From Ciona intestinalis (taxonomy: Eukaryota > Chordata > Ascidiacea > Phlebobranchia > Cionidae), in assembly GCF_000224145.3 (NCBI RefSeq), contig NC_020172.2:439001-503000 (forward strand): DNA of 64,000 bases. The letters run 5' to 3'. The position numbers and the translations under genes are program-made. This document shows, piece by piece, positions 34,800 to 54,411 of the stretch (the first letter of the stretch is position 1; every line of letters starts with the position of its first letter). Under the pieces are notes generated by a model, which searched no databases, was not told the DNA's origin, and worked only from the letters and a program-made list of their open reading frames with translations.

Positions 34800-36378
34800 A
34801 TGAATAATAGAGCTTCCACTGCCCTGCCATCCAGCAGAAATTACAGACACCTTTCAACAGATGTCACAGCACCATTTAAACATGTTTTTATAGACACAAG
34901 CAACAATCAAGCTAAATCGGCAAAAATTGGTAGCAATCCAGTACCTAGACCTCATACTACATTACGTGAGTAAATATAAAAAACAGACAGATATATTATT
35001 ATGTACTACCTCGTTTATGAATACAATGTTATAAAACAGATAAATTTTGATCTTTGCTCACACTGTTTATTTTTATTCATGATAAGAAGTCTCAAATTGG
35101 CAGTTTAAATATAGTAGGCTTGTTCTTAATTCTTATAAATTATTTCTTCAAGACTAGATAGGCTTGAAAAACAAGTAAACTAATTCTACTACTTAAGCTG
35201 ATGCCTTCTTTCAGCTGCTTCAAGGCGGAATGTTCCAGAACCTCCTTCCAACTTTACTTGGGTTGATCCTGGATGGCTGGCTGCTTGTGCTTCCCCTACT
35301 TGCCCAAGTTTGTGCAATTTTTCAATAAACTCCATAAAGCATTGATAAGTGCATGTAGAAGGAACTGACTGGACCAGCAGCCAGCGCCATGACTCAGTGG
35401 TTAGCTGCTTGCATCTCTTCATGATAAAAATAACAGTATTTAATGATTGATATCATTAATGGCATTTGTGTTCTCTTGCAAGACACATGACGACTTTAAA
35501 CCAGTGGTCACTGATGTGATGTAGCAACCTAGGTAATTGCACAAGATGTATTACCCCTCCCAAGTGGAAAGGGGGATGTCCTGGCTATTGGCAGCTTATC
35601 AGCTATTAAATACTAAATGCTGAACCATTAACCATCTCCCCTTCAGGTCATCACAAATTTTTATTTGAGTGCGGTATCCGTCATGTTATTTCACTGATGA
35701 AGCAACGACCTACTAACGCCATGGAGAGCGTGCAGCTTCCTAAGCTTAACCGGTTGAAAATCCGCATTGACGACTACTGTGCACCCACATTAAACCAGAT
35801 CCGGCAGTTTATACGAATTGTAGAAGATGCTAACGATCGGAAAGAGGTGGGAAATCATTTTTATTATTTTACATTTTTGTGCACTGTTCATTTGCCCCCC
35901 GGAGAGCACTTACAGTGCCATATAAATTTTGGTGAATCCAAAAATATATTTCACTATATTCATTTTATAATAAAATCATTATTACTCTACAAATTGATTG
36001 TTTATTGGAAAATTTTCTTGCTAGTGGGTCAAGTTCCTCAAGTTGACTACTACTTCAGCTTATGGCCAAGTCGTGCATTTTTATACATTGTTTAAAAACT
36101 CGGATGCAGTTTCCTAAGTCACTTTAAATAAGACTGTCTAGTTTACAAATAACAATTTCAAGTTTGCTTTTGTGGAACAGGCTGTGGCAGTTCATTGCGC
36201 AAATGGCAAAGGCATCAGCGGCACCATGCTTGCATGTTACTTGGTCAAAATGAAAAGAATATCTGCTGTTGATGCTTTAAAAGAAATTAGGAGAATGAGA
36301 CCTGGTTCTGTGGAGTCAGCAGAGCAAGAAAAGGCTGTTGAACAATTCTACCAAAGCTATATACGGGGGAGGTCCTAA
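34800..36378 (+). CDS. DUSP23-like protein with mutated catalytic loop (probable pseudophosphatase)
   Basis: Three exons, 34800-34965, 35647-35846 and 36181-36378, join in phase to give 187 residues. Exon 2 (RHVISL, LKIRIDDYCAPTLNQIRQFI, VEDANDRKE) and exon 3 (AVAVHCANGKGISGTMLACY, IRRMRPGSVESAEQEKAV) follow human DUSP23 closely. Family enzymes use the loop HCxxGxxR(S/T). Here the loop reads HCANGKGIS: the cysteine is kept but the arginine that binds phosphate is isoleucine (codon ATC at 36214-36216). The general-acid aspartate region (DDYCAP) is kept. Inferred: little or no phosphatase activity, perhaps a substrate-binding role. The N-terminal 55 residues are diverged. A 3' splice site at 34756 precedes the ATG, and a six-codon upstream ORF starts at 34777. 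Confidence 0.85.
34966..35646. other. Intron 1 of the DUSP23-like gene with a faint SINE remnant
   Basis: Around 35380-35530 the order 'cagcgccatgactcagtggttagc' then 'ttgcaagacacatgacgactttaaaccagtggtcac' resembles a decayed plus-strand SINE. A 77-codon minus ORF overlapping it (35422-35189) has no recognisable domain. Confidence 0.4.
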
Positions 36379-37129
36379 ACTAGGAAATTTGAAAGATTAG
36401 AAATTTTGCACTATGTTAGATTTTGTATATTTGTTTTTGTCTTCTCTCACTGTGCCAAAACTGTGTTTTTATATATTTTACTTCATACAAAATAAACACT
36501 GTGCCATTTTGTACCCTTTTGGATTTATTGGCGTAAAAGCAAGAGGTGAAAAACTAGAAGTGCCGCAGATGTTTCTACACTCTTGGTGCAGAAGTAAAAC
36601 GTATTGAAACAATGTAGTACACTTAAATACAAGCGATTTTTGATCGGCGCTATATGAATTGTATGTGTGTAAAATCATCAATGATAGGTAGATTATAAAA
36701 CTAAAAGGTTGATTTATATGAATTATTACAAAAATACGCAAACGCATAATATAACACTTATCGACACAATGATATAAAAGCATATTACAGAAATTGATTT
36801 TCAAATACATGAGAGCAATCTAAAAAGCACGAAAATCTATAAAAACACACTAAGAAAGGTTGAAATGCGGGAATGTCACAATTTAGTTGCGTAAAAACAG
36901 AATGACTGTTAGCTAGTTGGCATTTGTAGTAAAGAGAGCAGAAGGTAACAGAAAAATCATTTGTTTTTTTAAGCCACAACATACAAGCGTAATATGTAAG
37001 ATTAACTTGTTGCATGATGGAAAACTAACTGTAAAGCAAGCACATGCGCTATAATTATAATGTCTAACGCTCTGTTTGCAACCATACTTTATACCCAAGA
37101 AACATTCTTTACTGTTAAATTACAAACCT
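36379..37129. other. Convergent 3' region of the DUSP23-like gene and the XKR gene
   Basis: AATAAA at 36491-36496 on the plus strand is a likely poly(A) signal for the DUSP23-like gene. No gene is seen in the remaining 750 bases. Confidence 0.55.
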
Positions 37130-44076
<6,947 letters not shown>

Positions 44077-44479
44077 TTTGCAAATGAAGAATATTAACAC
44101 GGTTGACTAGAGACGGAGTTATTACCTAAGGGTGACGCATTGCCAACTTGTCGACACACGACGCTTTAATTTTTTCAACCACAATCAAAATTATTGCATG
44201 AAAAAAAATAAAACAACCAATTTTTCAACAAATCTATCTTTAAAACAATTATTATACTTTTTTTGTTACAATTACTACATGTCTGTTAAAAATATAGTCA
44301 ATTTTTTTTCGGGGTGTTGCAGAGTATTGTTACCCCTTCCAAATTATGGCGGGGATTTTTTTAAAGCAATGTTTTGATTCTGATATGTTTACACATTCAT
44401 AAATCATATATATATTGAACTAGATAACTGTTCAGATACCGTTACTTTTAGATAGTGAGTACATGATAATTGGAGCAGA
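44077..44479. promoter_or_regulatory. Divergent upstream region of the XKR and TRF-like genes
   Basis: About 400 bases separate the two ATGs on opposite strands. AT-rich, with no clear core-promoter motif. A shared bidirectional promoter is inferred from spacing only. Confidence 0.45.
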
Positions 44480-47400
44480 ATGAGCAAAAACGACACACTG
44501 TTGGAGTGGTGCAATGAATATTGGTATGAGGAGATTATTAAAGTTTTCATCGATACAGATGGAGAACGTTGTCCAGGTATATACGTTACAAACTAGTAGT
44601 GGCGGTGTTGAAGTGTTCATTCTAATAAAAGTATAATTTTAAATAAAAATCAATAAATTTGCGCAGTTTAAAAAAATGCACTGTTTTACAAATTAATTTG
44701 CCTTTACAATACTTGTGTCTGTTACAAACGATCTATATACACATAAATATATGCAAAATACCACTTTATTACCTTACTTTCTGTTTGTTACAGAGTTTAT
44801 TGAAGTCAAGGATTTCATCCGAGGTTCTAAAAATGACTCTAAAATCCTGACACGGTTATTGTATCTTCTAGCACGATTTTCTAGTCGTTTAAACCCTAAA
44901 GGTATCTTTAAAACTGTATAAGATACAGGTCTACATTGTTTTATTTACAAATATGGTTTACTTATATTAAAAACCACACAGTTTATCTTATGTGGTATTA
45001 AAATAATTCTTTAATGTGGCTTTGATAGCCTCATAAGTAAATATTTTGTGTCCCAATTTTTTTGTGCGTGTGCAGTTAAAAATAACTGTCTTGCACTTTG
45101 GATATCGTCACAAACTGCCATATTCTACAAACTGGATTTCATAGTCACTAACACTAATATGAACACGGTTTATTTATTTGACTAGATCTCCGTGACTGTA
45201 TGATGTACATGGAAGACATTCCAGACATCCTTAAGGACATTGCTGCAATGAAACACAAGCTACCTAACGCAACCGATCTAATACAGTTTCAATTAGAGGT
45301 CAGTTCCATAAGAATTTAATTTTTTAATGAATTTTTATATTTATTGTAAGTATGCTGTGCATGGACCTGCCTTATATAACTGCAGCGTATTATAACTGGT
45401 TGAATGTATGCAGGTATCTATTGTATCGCCAACGATGTGTTTGGTATATACTAATGTCTAATTAAATGTGATTGTCCAAAGATTTAAGCAACCTGATGAA
45501 ATAATTTTCAAAATTAACTATGGCAACAATACCCATGGGCCATGGCCACTACCCACTAGCATATCAACACCAATAGGAATGCCTGGCCAGCCTTAACATT
45601 TGAAACCGATGAAGTCCTATGTTTTAGCCCATAAGTTTTAGTAATTAACAATAATAATATGCTGTTACATGTCTATACAAAGTAGTCTCAAAATTATACT
45701 GCATATTTCTAATCAGTTAGATTTTATATGTTTGTCAAAAAACTGTGTGTGTGTGTGTATTAACCATTAGCCGACACACCATAATTGTATTTTAGGTAGG
45801 TCACTTTATTTTTTTTGAACTTAATAGGATGACATGTATTACAATACCCTAACAGTTTGAAGATATAATAATCCCTCTTAAATCTTCCTTAGGAGTCGAT
45901 GGAGCTCCTCTCCAACCTCGCATCCATGGAGAGCAGTCAGGATGACTTTAGTGAACAAATAAGAAGTTTTCAGCGAGATGTTGCAAAACTTATCTCTTTC
46001 CTCTGTAGAGAAGTGAATGTATCATTCATATCCAAGGTTTGTTGTAAAATTATGGGATCTGGATATTGGTTCAACTATGAGAGTAACCAATTCTTACCAA
46101 CAGGTTTTCCTTATGCATTGAATAAATAAATAAATCTAGCTTGCTTTATCTTTGCTAAGGCCGAAAACAACAGTCGTTGTATGTTATAACATGCATGTTC
46201 TGTTTCATACATCGCGTGCCAGCTTTCGAGCTACCTCGTATGTAACTTTGTAAATAATTGTTTGTTTTTTTATTATAATGTTGTATCGTATTGCTGACAA
46301 TTTAGATAACCCATTAATGACCAATGGGTTGGAGCTGCTGCTTGTAAGTGTCTTGCCCAAGGAAACATACACCCACAATGATGGGCTAGCCAACTGTACC
46401 ACATCGCTGGACATTGCAAGACCACAAAAAGAAATAATTAATCTGTTTTTATATTATTTAAAGGTTCATCAAGAGTTTATGGAGCGATTTAATTTACAGC
46501 AATCCCTTACTTCAGGTAAGATGAATTTGGTAATCTTCGTTTTTTTTTTCTGAAACTGCGAAAAAAAGATTTTCATGAATTTAATCTTAGAAACCAGTGA
46601 AAATATGTCTGAAGAGAATGGTTTGGATGAAGCAGAGGAAGAAGAAGGATCATCTGAGAGTGATGAAGAGTATTTATCTGTGTCCGAATCAATTCCTAAA
46701 ACTTCCGAGATTGATGTTGAAAATGATAACCGGAACAAAGACAAAATGTCAAAATTGACCTCTGCCAAAAACTTATCTGGAAACACTGACAAAATTATGA
46801 CTGAAAACACAAATATGCCTGGCGATAACAGAGACGATGATATTGCTCAAATTAACACCATGGAACTGCTAGGGGCAATGGACTCTCTTATCCCATCTGT
46901 TTCACTAGAAAAACTGTCAGCAGAACAACTGGATAAACACACAAAATTGCAGACAGTAAACAAAAATACAAATAAAACTACTTCAGGGGATCCATATACA
47001 GACATGGAAACCATATTATTGAATTCAGATAGTGTGGCAACAGATTTAACCCCAGGAGAGGGTAGCACAAATATACCACCAGCTGCCAAGAACCAACATG
47101 GTCAAGTAAATGATAGCAGTACAACTGCTACCAAGTAAGTGCTTGTTATTATTGTTGTTAGTTAACCTGGCTAGCGCTGTTAGTTTTAGCCCATTTAGGA
47201 TGGAATATATATATTGCTGTTAATGTAATTTGGGGATATTTTTCTTTGCAATGTTTGTCATAACATTGACATCTGTTCTTTCCTTATAGTATTCGAGGTT
47301 AAGGTTATGCTACAAAAAATATAATTCCCCCAGGTTTACAACTTTGTGGGTTATTTTTTTATGTCCCTACCATTTGTTACTATATATAATATATAATTTA

Positions 47401-50400
47401 AATTAAAAAAGTTTCAAGGGGGTGTAAAATTATTGCAGATATACCTTCATACACCTCATGCACCCCTTACTTTTATTACCCTTGTTAAAGTTTGTTTTCT
47501 TTCACAGAAAAACCATGGTTCGAATACACATTAATAGCAACAAAAGACGAAACGTAAGAATTGTTATATAGTAATTGTTGTGTCTTGAAAAACATTTTTC
47601 AACACAAATTTTTAGGCATTCACAATCACGGAAAGTGTTCATTTAATTCACGGTGTGAAAACTTGTGGTTTGGGCAACTGGACGCAGATATTACATTCTT
47701 ATACGTTTTATTCAAGGAAAAGTAACCATTTGAAGGACAGGTAGTATATGTTTACTATTCAATATTAAACACTCCTTTTGCCAAAAAAAAAACAATAAAA
47801 GTAAGCAGTGGCGATATTCTTAGATGAAACATACTGAGTGTGCTAAAAATCTTAGTTTGCCGTAAAAATAAAGGTGTTTTGTGCACAGATGACAATGTGA
47901 CATATAAGATTTGAGATGTAATTGCATTTAGTAGCACAGCACTTTTTTCGCCGCAGTTACAATGCACAATGCCTTAATGAATTTCATTTACTTTAAAGTG
48001 ATTTATTACATCATAGATGGAGAACGATGTTAAAAAGCAAGTTCATCTCATACGACCACGATGATGATGGGAAGATTGAAATACTCGATCCTTTGTTAAA
48101 TGCAGCGTATGAGGATTATTTGAGTAAAATTCGATCAGGTATATTGTATGTATAATGTGTCCGCTAAAACGTTTGTGCCCCTTGCCCTTACAGCTTACAT
48201 AAACACACACATATATATATAAGCATAGGCATGATGCACTAACATATTTTCACATATATTTAACTAATTTTCCCCATGTAATAAATAAAAGGTGTACACT
48301 CTATTTTTCTTATATGTCAAAGCATTTTCAGCCTAAATAAAGTTACTTGGCCTTTGTGTATTTTAAAATACTGCATGTTTATTTAAGGCAAATTCTAAAA
48401 GTCCGTCTAACCTGCTAGCATAGAAGCTTGTTGTTACTGTTAGGTCAAGGTGTATTTGATTATGCAGTAAACCCAATTTAATATTAGGTTTGTGTTTATT
48501 TTCAGATTCACAATCACAAGGAACGTAAGTTTATTTTATTTGTATTTATTTCTAAGAGTTAGGTGTGTCAACTTTTTCGTAAATGGCCATGACATTTTCA
48601 AGTTTTTAAGTAGGCCTATTGTTGGAGGTTAAGATGGTCCATGTTTTCATTCTTTATACTATACAAATACTATATCTATATTGTTTCTGTAGATTATATT
48701 GGGTTTAGTTTTTATTTTGCTCAACAAAAAGAAATGTAAAATTTAGTGTGTAATCGGGTATTTTCTGCTTAGTATTTTAGTGGCTTAAATCTTGTACAGG
48801 TCCACCTTTTTTTAAATTTTATGCTTCGGGTTTGTTGTATATATATATATATATATATATTAATAAAAAAATCTGTTTAGAAATAAAAAAGAAACTATAA
48901 CTGAGGAATCTGGTAAGAAAGTCAGGTATTTTGTTCGCTTGTAATATTTATTAGATTAAGTTTATTTATTAAAGGTTGTAAGGATAAAGTCAAGAAACAA
49001 CATCTTGAGTTCATCTCTCCACCTCAAGTAAGTTCCATATATTGGTACCATGGTAGTATTTAACAGTTTTATCTAGGCAAATTCAGTTATCATCAAACAT
49101 GTGTTCAGTTGATTCCCAGTTATTTTTCACTGTACACCAGTTATATAGACGGCACAGTTTTGTCGTAGGTATCACATTTTTAAACTTCAAGACCCAACTA
49201 CCCCTAACGTTTCTCCCATCACACAAGTTGCTTGTTTATTTTAAGTTGATATTTCACTAAAAAGTTAAAGCTAAATATTTTTCTAATAAAAAATATATAA
49301 GTCTGTTATTTTTTAATAGTTTCCCAAATAATTGGACTTTATACATTTTTATATATTCCAGCTGGCTAGTACCCTTATCTGTGATGACATGCAAGCTGAC
49401 ACAAGTTCCGAGGGTGAGGGCACTAAAGATGGTTCTGCAAATCCCACAGAAAAACCAACCCTTTCAAATGCTGCCCGAGAGTTGCAAGAATCTGCTGCAA
49501 ATGAAGTATTAGAGACAACCGTAGTCAAATCTGCTATACTCGAGCAAGATAGTAGTGCAGATAGGAATGAAAGCACCCAAAATGCCCCAGCATGCCCCAT
49601 TAAAAATGGAAACCGTGTTTCAACTAACTCTAATAAAACTCCTAATGATTCAAAAATTGAAATCATGGACACTTCTGATGACAATACAACTGATGGAGAC
49701 ACACAAATAGATACTAATGAAGATTTATTGGGGAAGAGGCAGGAAAAGTCAGAAGAAACAGTGGAGTCATCTTCTGAAGAAGAAGTGGAAGTCACTGAGT
49801 GTCATCCTCCACGTAAATCCTTATCTGCTCCGGAAGATAACGGTGAAAACATGACTTTGGCTGGAAAGCTAAACACAGCAAGAAAAAGAGGTTTACTAAT
49901 TTTGCAGTTTTGTTGGTTGACATTGCTAAAATGCAGTTACACTTGGTTATAAGTGATATATTCTTCCTACAGGAGGAATCTTTTTAAACTTATGTGGTGA
50001 ATGTAACAAACCTTGGCTTTACTTATTCGTACATGAACATATTAGTAGGGTAACAGTTTAGGGTTAAAACTAAAGTTCTAAAACACAAATTGTCATCGCT
50101 GTTTTAAAACCTTGGAGGATTAATCTGAAAAAGCTTTGTGTCTTTGTATCAGCTGTATATTAGGATTATGCCACTGTGGTTAGTTTGCATGTCTCTGTCA
50201 TTGTAGAGCTAAATACCATTAACTTGATGTGTATTCCTACTTCACTTCACTGGAATATTTGGCAACAGTACTAGCAAATATCTAAACCTCTGCAGAGACC
50301 GCACAATTTTAATTTACAAACCTTTAATTTCTGTTTGTTTTTAGAAAAGAAAAGTAAATTTACTTCTACACAAAAAAGGTAAGAGGGAAAAATATTAAAT

Positions 50401-52786
50401 TAAGTAGAATTTGCAAAATGTATCGCATAAAAAGTTAAAGAGATGCTTTATTGCTTTTTTATTATTTTAAAGTAGTTATGTTTACTTACTTTATTTTTCC
50501 TTTAAAAGCCTGAAAATAACAGTGGTCATTGTAATGTATATTAACTTACAGACGAAAGCGAAGGTTTGACTTCAGTTCCGGTGAAGACAGTCATAGTAAG
50601 TGTTTATCATATCCAAGCCTATTCTTTTAGTATGTATGAGAAGAGAATTGAAAAACTACACATTTATATCCAGAGACAGAGACTGCATTTGTATTTAAGA
50701 ATTTCTGTTCTTTATTTTTAAGCATAGATAGAACATTTGTGAATAAACTAAAACTAAGTTGCCAAACATGAGGTATGGAAACTGACCAAATTATAGTCCA
50801 CCTTCTTTATAATGGTATTTTATTAGAACTGGTCGTTCTAATTTATAATGGTGATTATTTAATTTAGGTGATATAACGCTGCCCACTAGAAAGAAAATCA
50901 CTGCAGATTCTGATACGGTCAGTGATTATTATTTATTTAGGGCAACACTGTATATTGAGTGTATCAAAAGTAAAGTCTTTGTTTTTATAATGCTGTTTTT
51001 ATACATAATTAATCAATTGGGTTCTAAGATTTTGTCCTAAACTCAACAAAAAACATGTTATGCCTATGTTCCCTATAACCCTTGTTACCATAATCCTTAG
51101 TTTTACGGTATTCCAAATTTTGCACTTTCATTCTAACACATTTTTATTGTCAAAGGCTAAAACATTAGTTGAAAATAAAAAGAATGAAAAATCCATGGAT
51201 GCCGATGAAGTTGAATCTTCTTCCTCAGCAAAAGATCGATCAGATGAAGATGCTGTTAAGAAAGTATTGAAAAATAAAACGCCCGCAAAATGTGAGAAAA
51301 ATTATCGCGTCGCTGTAGCAACGTAATTGCCGTGGAAGCTTAATCTACCATGGCATTTTTTTCATGCCTGTTTTTGAGGATATAAAACTAACATGATATT
51401 CAAGAGTACTAAATAATAAATATACATTTTTTACTTGAACACTACCCCTAATAGCGAAAAATGTTGCAGTCTTTAAATTTCATGCGTAAAATTTTTGCGA
51501 CGTTTTTTGAATTTCTTTAGATGTAAAACTACTTCCCATATATCTCTATAAAACTGATTTGTTTGTAAAATCTCTCATTTTTCTAATGAAGCCTCTAAGA
51601 GAAGGTTTTTATGGGATGTAGAGGGTGAACAATTAACCTGGGATGATTCATTTCTATTGGAACCAAAAACTATAAAGAGAAAAACACTTTTATCGAATTC
51701 TGTCTCTGTCAGGTACAAGAAAAAGGTAATCATTTATGGTTGATACAGTGTAAACATAAACCATTGTTGCCTCTTAGTTTTACATAGTTTCTTTAGTTAG
51801 TAAAGTCTGCATAAAAATAACTCCCAAATTTGTTTTGTTCTAATTAACCAAAATTCGTTTGATTGGTTTGCTTATTTGTTGACAGACAATGTACTTTTAT
51901 TTTCAGTGTTTTTTTTCCAGAAAATGGGTGATCACTCTTAATATAACAGCAAACCATAGCAATTTATTTGTAGAAATATCCCAAGTTCTAAATGTCATAT
52001 CTGCCAGTGTGTCTCACTTTAGGATCACATCCATATACATTAGAAACCAATAAACCATTGCAACAAGTGATTTTCAACATTTCCATACACTCTAAATTTT
52101 AATGGTGGCTCTGTTTTTCGGTAATAGTCGAACCTATGCCTAGTTCCCAGGTGCTTTGCTGTAAGCTGCTATCCATATAGAATGGAACAGAAAAACCTTG
52201 TAATTATTCATTTAACTCGAATATTTATTTTTAACCTAAAAATGTCTTTTTTAACCTAAAAAAATGTTTAACACTTTATCCCACACACTCCCATTAGTTC
52301 TGGTTGACTTGGGAAAAGAAGAATCTTCTTGATGGAGTGCGTAGGTTTGGGGTTGGGCAATGGAGTATGATTCTGAATCATTTCAAATTCCAGGACCGAA
52401 CTTCTGTCATGCTAAAAGATAAATGGAGGTTTGAATAAATTAATAATAATAATTAGTCAGGTGTCGTGGTTAGCGCACCAGCCTCAACTGGAGGCTGCGA
52501 TTTGAGGCACAACGTTGCTTTCATATTTTAAATTGTCACCCACAAAGTTTCTCATGAGATAAATCATAAGCAAACATGAGGTGTTTGTATCAGAACACCT
52601 GTGTTATGACAATGATTGATTTTTGACTTTTGATTTTTTCTCAAAATTCTCAATTGATGATTTTTTCTCAAAATACTACATTACTAATCTCAATACTAAC
52701 ATTACTAACTCTTTGTTTTTAGGACTATGATGCAATACAACGAGGTTCCAGCTGATTTGTTGGCCAAGACTCCGTTTTCAAAATAA
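44480..52786 (+). CDS. Telomere-repeat-binding-factor-like protein with two telobox Myb domains
   Basis: Twenty exons: 44480-44576, 44794-44901, 45186-45298, 45893-46036, 46464-46515, 46591-47134, 47508-47553, 47616-47740, 48017-48138, 48506-48524, 48881-48912, 48975-49027, 49362-49890, 50345-50378, 50552-50595, 50868-50917, 51156-51291, 51592-51725, 52298-52428 and 52723-52786. Every phase agrees: 2,577 nt, 858 residues. The first ~175 residues are helical and could be a diverged TRFH dimerisation domain (inference). Exons 8-9 encode a Myb domain with GLGNWTQIL and HLKDRWRTMLKSK. The last two exons encode a second with GVGQWSMILNHF and MLKDKWRTMMQYN. Both carry the telobox (L-K-D-[KR]-W-R) of TRF1/TRF2, which bind TTAGGG repeats with a single C-terminal Myb. 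Between them lie acidic Ser/Glu-rich linkers and basic patches (RRKRRF). The stop overlaps AATAAA. Confidence 0.85.
46125..46410 (-). repeat. SINE copy in intron 4 of the TRF-like gene
   Basis: Contains the tail ('acagtcgttgtatgttataac', 'gtgccagctttcgagctacctcg') and body ('gaccaatgggttggagctgctgcttgtaagtgtcttgcccaagg') on the minus strand; the tRNA-like head is lost. Confidence 0.75.
48837..48860. repeat. (AT)n microsatellite
   Basis: An AT dinucleotide run of about 24 bases in the short intron before the 48881 exon of the TRF-like gene. Confidence 0.9.
52455..52620 (+). repeat. SINE copy, internally shortened, in the last intron of the TRF-like gene
   Basis: 'ggtgtcgtggttagcgcaccagcctc' (head), 'gcgatttgaggcacaacgttgctt', then 'cacccacaaagttt ... 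catgaggtgtttgtatcagaacacctgtgttatgaca' (tail). The middle body is missing. Confidence 0.75.
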
Positions 52787-52787
52787 A
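52782..52787 (+). terminator. Poly(A) signal overlapping the stop codon of the TRF-like gene
   Basis: 'tcaaaataaag' holds the codons TCA AAA TAA and, overlapping them, AATAAA. If used, the 3' UTR would be only about 15-25 nt. Confidence 0.5.
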
Positions 52788-54411
52788 GTTTCCGTTATTC
52801 TTCTTATTATTCCTGTTTGCTACTGTTTTAAAGATGTGGTTATTGTTGCTTTTGTATTTGTCGTTCGTCTTTTTACTAAGTTTATATTAAGTACAAAACA
52901 TATCATAAAATTACGATCGTTGGGTCAAACTTTTTGTCATCTTTATTCAGACAGGGAAGTCATAATTACATGGTTTATAACATTGGATTGTTATCTTATA
53001 CTGGATGTATATATTTGTTGCATACTTGCTTCAATTGAAAACACAACCTCGTATAATATTATGTATATAGTAGAGTGGGAGAAGATGGGACTTTTTGTCA
53101 GACGAGACTTTTTTTTAATTTTCTTTTTACGGACCCCCATTTAATGATAATCAGGAAAATAGGGTTACAGAATTATTCAACAGGTTACAGAATTATTATT
53201 TTTTTATTCAGTTCACGAATGCTAAATTTGCAAAATAAAAAATCAAATCTTTAACACATAATAAATATTCTGATCGTGTTTTAAAGAACTAACAACGGTC
53301 TGTGGGAGTCGTGAGGATACGGTTTTATAATTCTTTGAATGTTCTTTGTATACTATCAGATGGGACGAGAAAATGGAATGAAAAGGTGTCCCATCTTTCC
53401 CCATCCTACTATATACTTCTATATGCTTATGCATGATGTTACACTTGTGCTTACATGATAAAAAGGTCAGTTAATCCTTTAACTTAAGCCGAACTGCATG
53501 TACACATAGAGTAGAGATCAGATTCCTTCAAACTACATGTAATCCCTTAACTTAAGCTGAACTGCACATAGCGTAATATTATTACCACATCCATATATAC
53601 AGTCCATAATTCCATGTAAAACCTAACTCTAGTCTAGATTTATTAACAATAAGTGTGTGCCAACTCCGTAAACAAACTTGAACAACTTAAATAGGCAGCT
53701 TTCAAACAATATCTAATTATCTTTTATGAGAAACAACATTATGCAATGGGCGAGATCCGGGCTGTATAATTAAAAGGTATTCACGTCCTATATTTAATGT
53801 ATATTATATTTGCAGCACATTGCAGTAATGATCAATAACATAATATACAATAACCATACTGCCATTACAGGATTTGAACTTTTTGTATCCTCCAATACTT
53901 TAACGATGTTCTTAATTTATCAAAACCACAAAGGTAGTAGAATTAACAACGGCTGTTAAAATACAATAAGCTCAAAAACAGTTTGGGTATAATAAAAAAA
54001 CATGGCGGTTAAAACCCAGTATGTACGATTATTGTACTACATATTAATCAAAACAAAACTCCCACTTCCACTGCGCGTCTCGGCGCAGGACCTTACCCAT
54101 GTAGGATAGACGGATAGACTAAAACAAAATCGATCAAATCAGAAGAAAATCATGCTTATAAAAGATACGCCCCGGGCTTAAATGTAAATATATATTCACT
54201 AATGTAAAACACATACGCACTAGTAGACTTTGCGTATATTTGTAGCATGCAGCATTATAACCTCAACGATATACTGGAACAATAGCGTTTAATTACATCA
54301 CAAGAAAGCATATTGTTACCTTCATCATTGCGAAACAGGTACGGAGGTTATTTTGGTTTTTGGATTTTGTGTACTTTCATTAGAGATTAGACTTTAGTTT
54401 CTTGGTTGTTG
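52788..54411. other. Convergent intergenic region with one MITE
   Basis: Lies between the ends of the TRF-like (+) and LDLa-GPCR (-) genes. Apart from the chimeric MITE at 53065-53415, I see no gene. 'cccttaacttaagc' occurs twice near 53475 and 53545 in similar context, a short local duplication. Confidence 0.55.
53065..53415. repeat. Chimeric MITE joining two subfamilies
   Basis: The left ~110 bases ('tagtagagtgggagaagatggga ... tgtcagacgaga ... cggacccccatttaatgataatcagg') match the long subfamily at 59234-59884. The right half ('attctgatcgtgttttaaag ... aaaaggtgtcccatctttccccatcctacta') matches the ~200-bp subfamily. Confidence 0.75.

Noticed and set aside
51292-51326. Coding end of the TRF-like gene at the TAA at 51326
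   Set aside because: A GTGAGA donor after 51291 joins in phase to 51592 and leads to a second telobox Myb.
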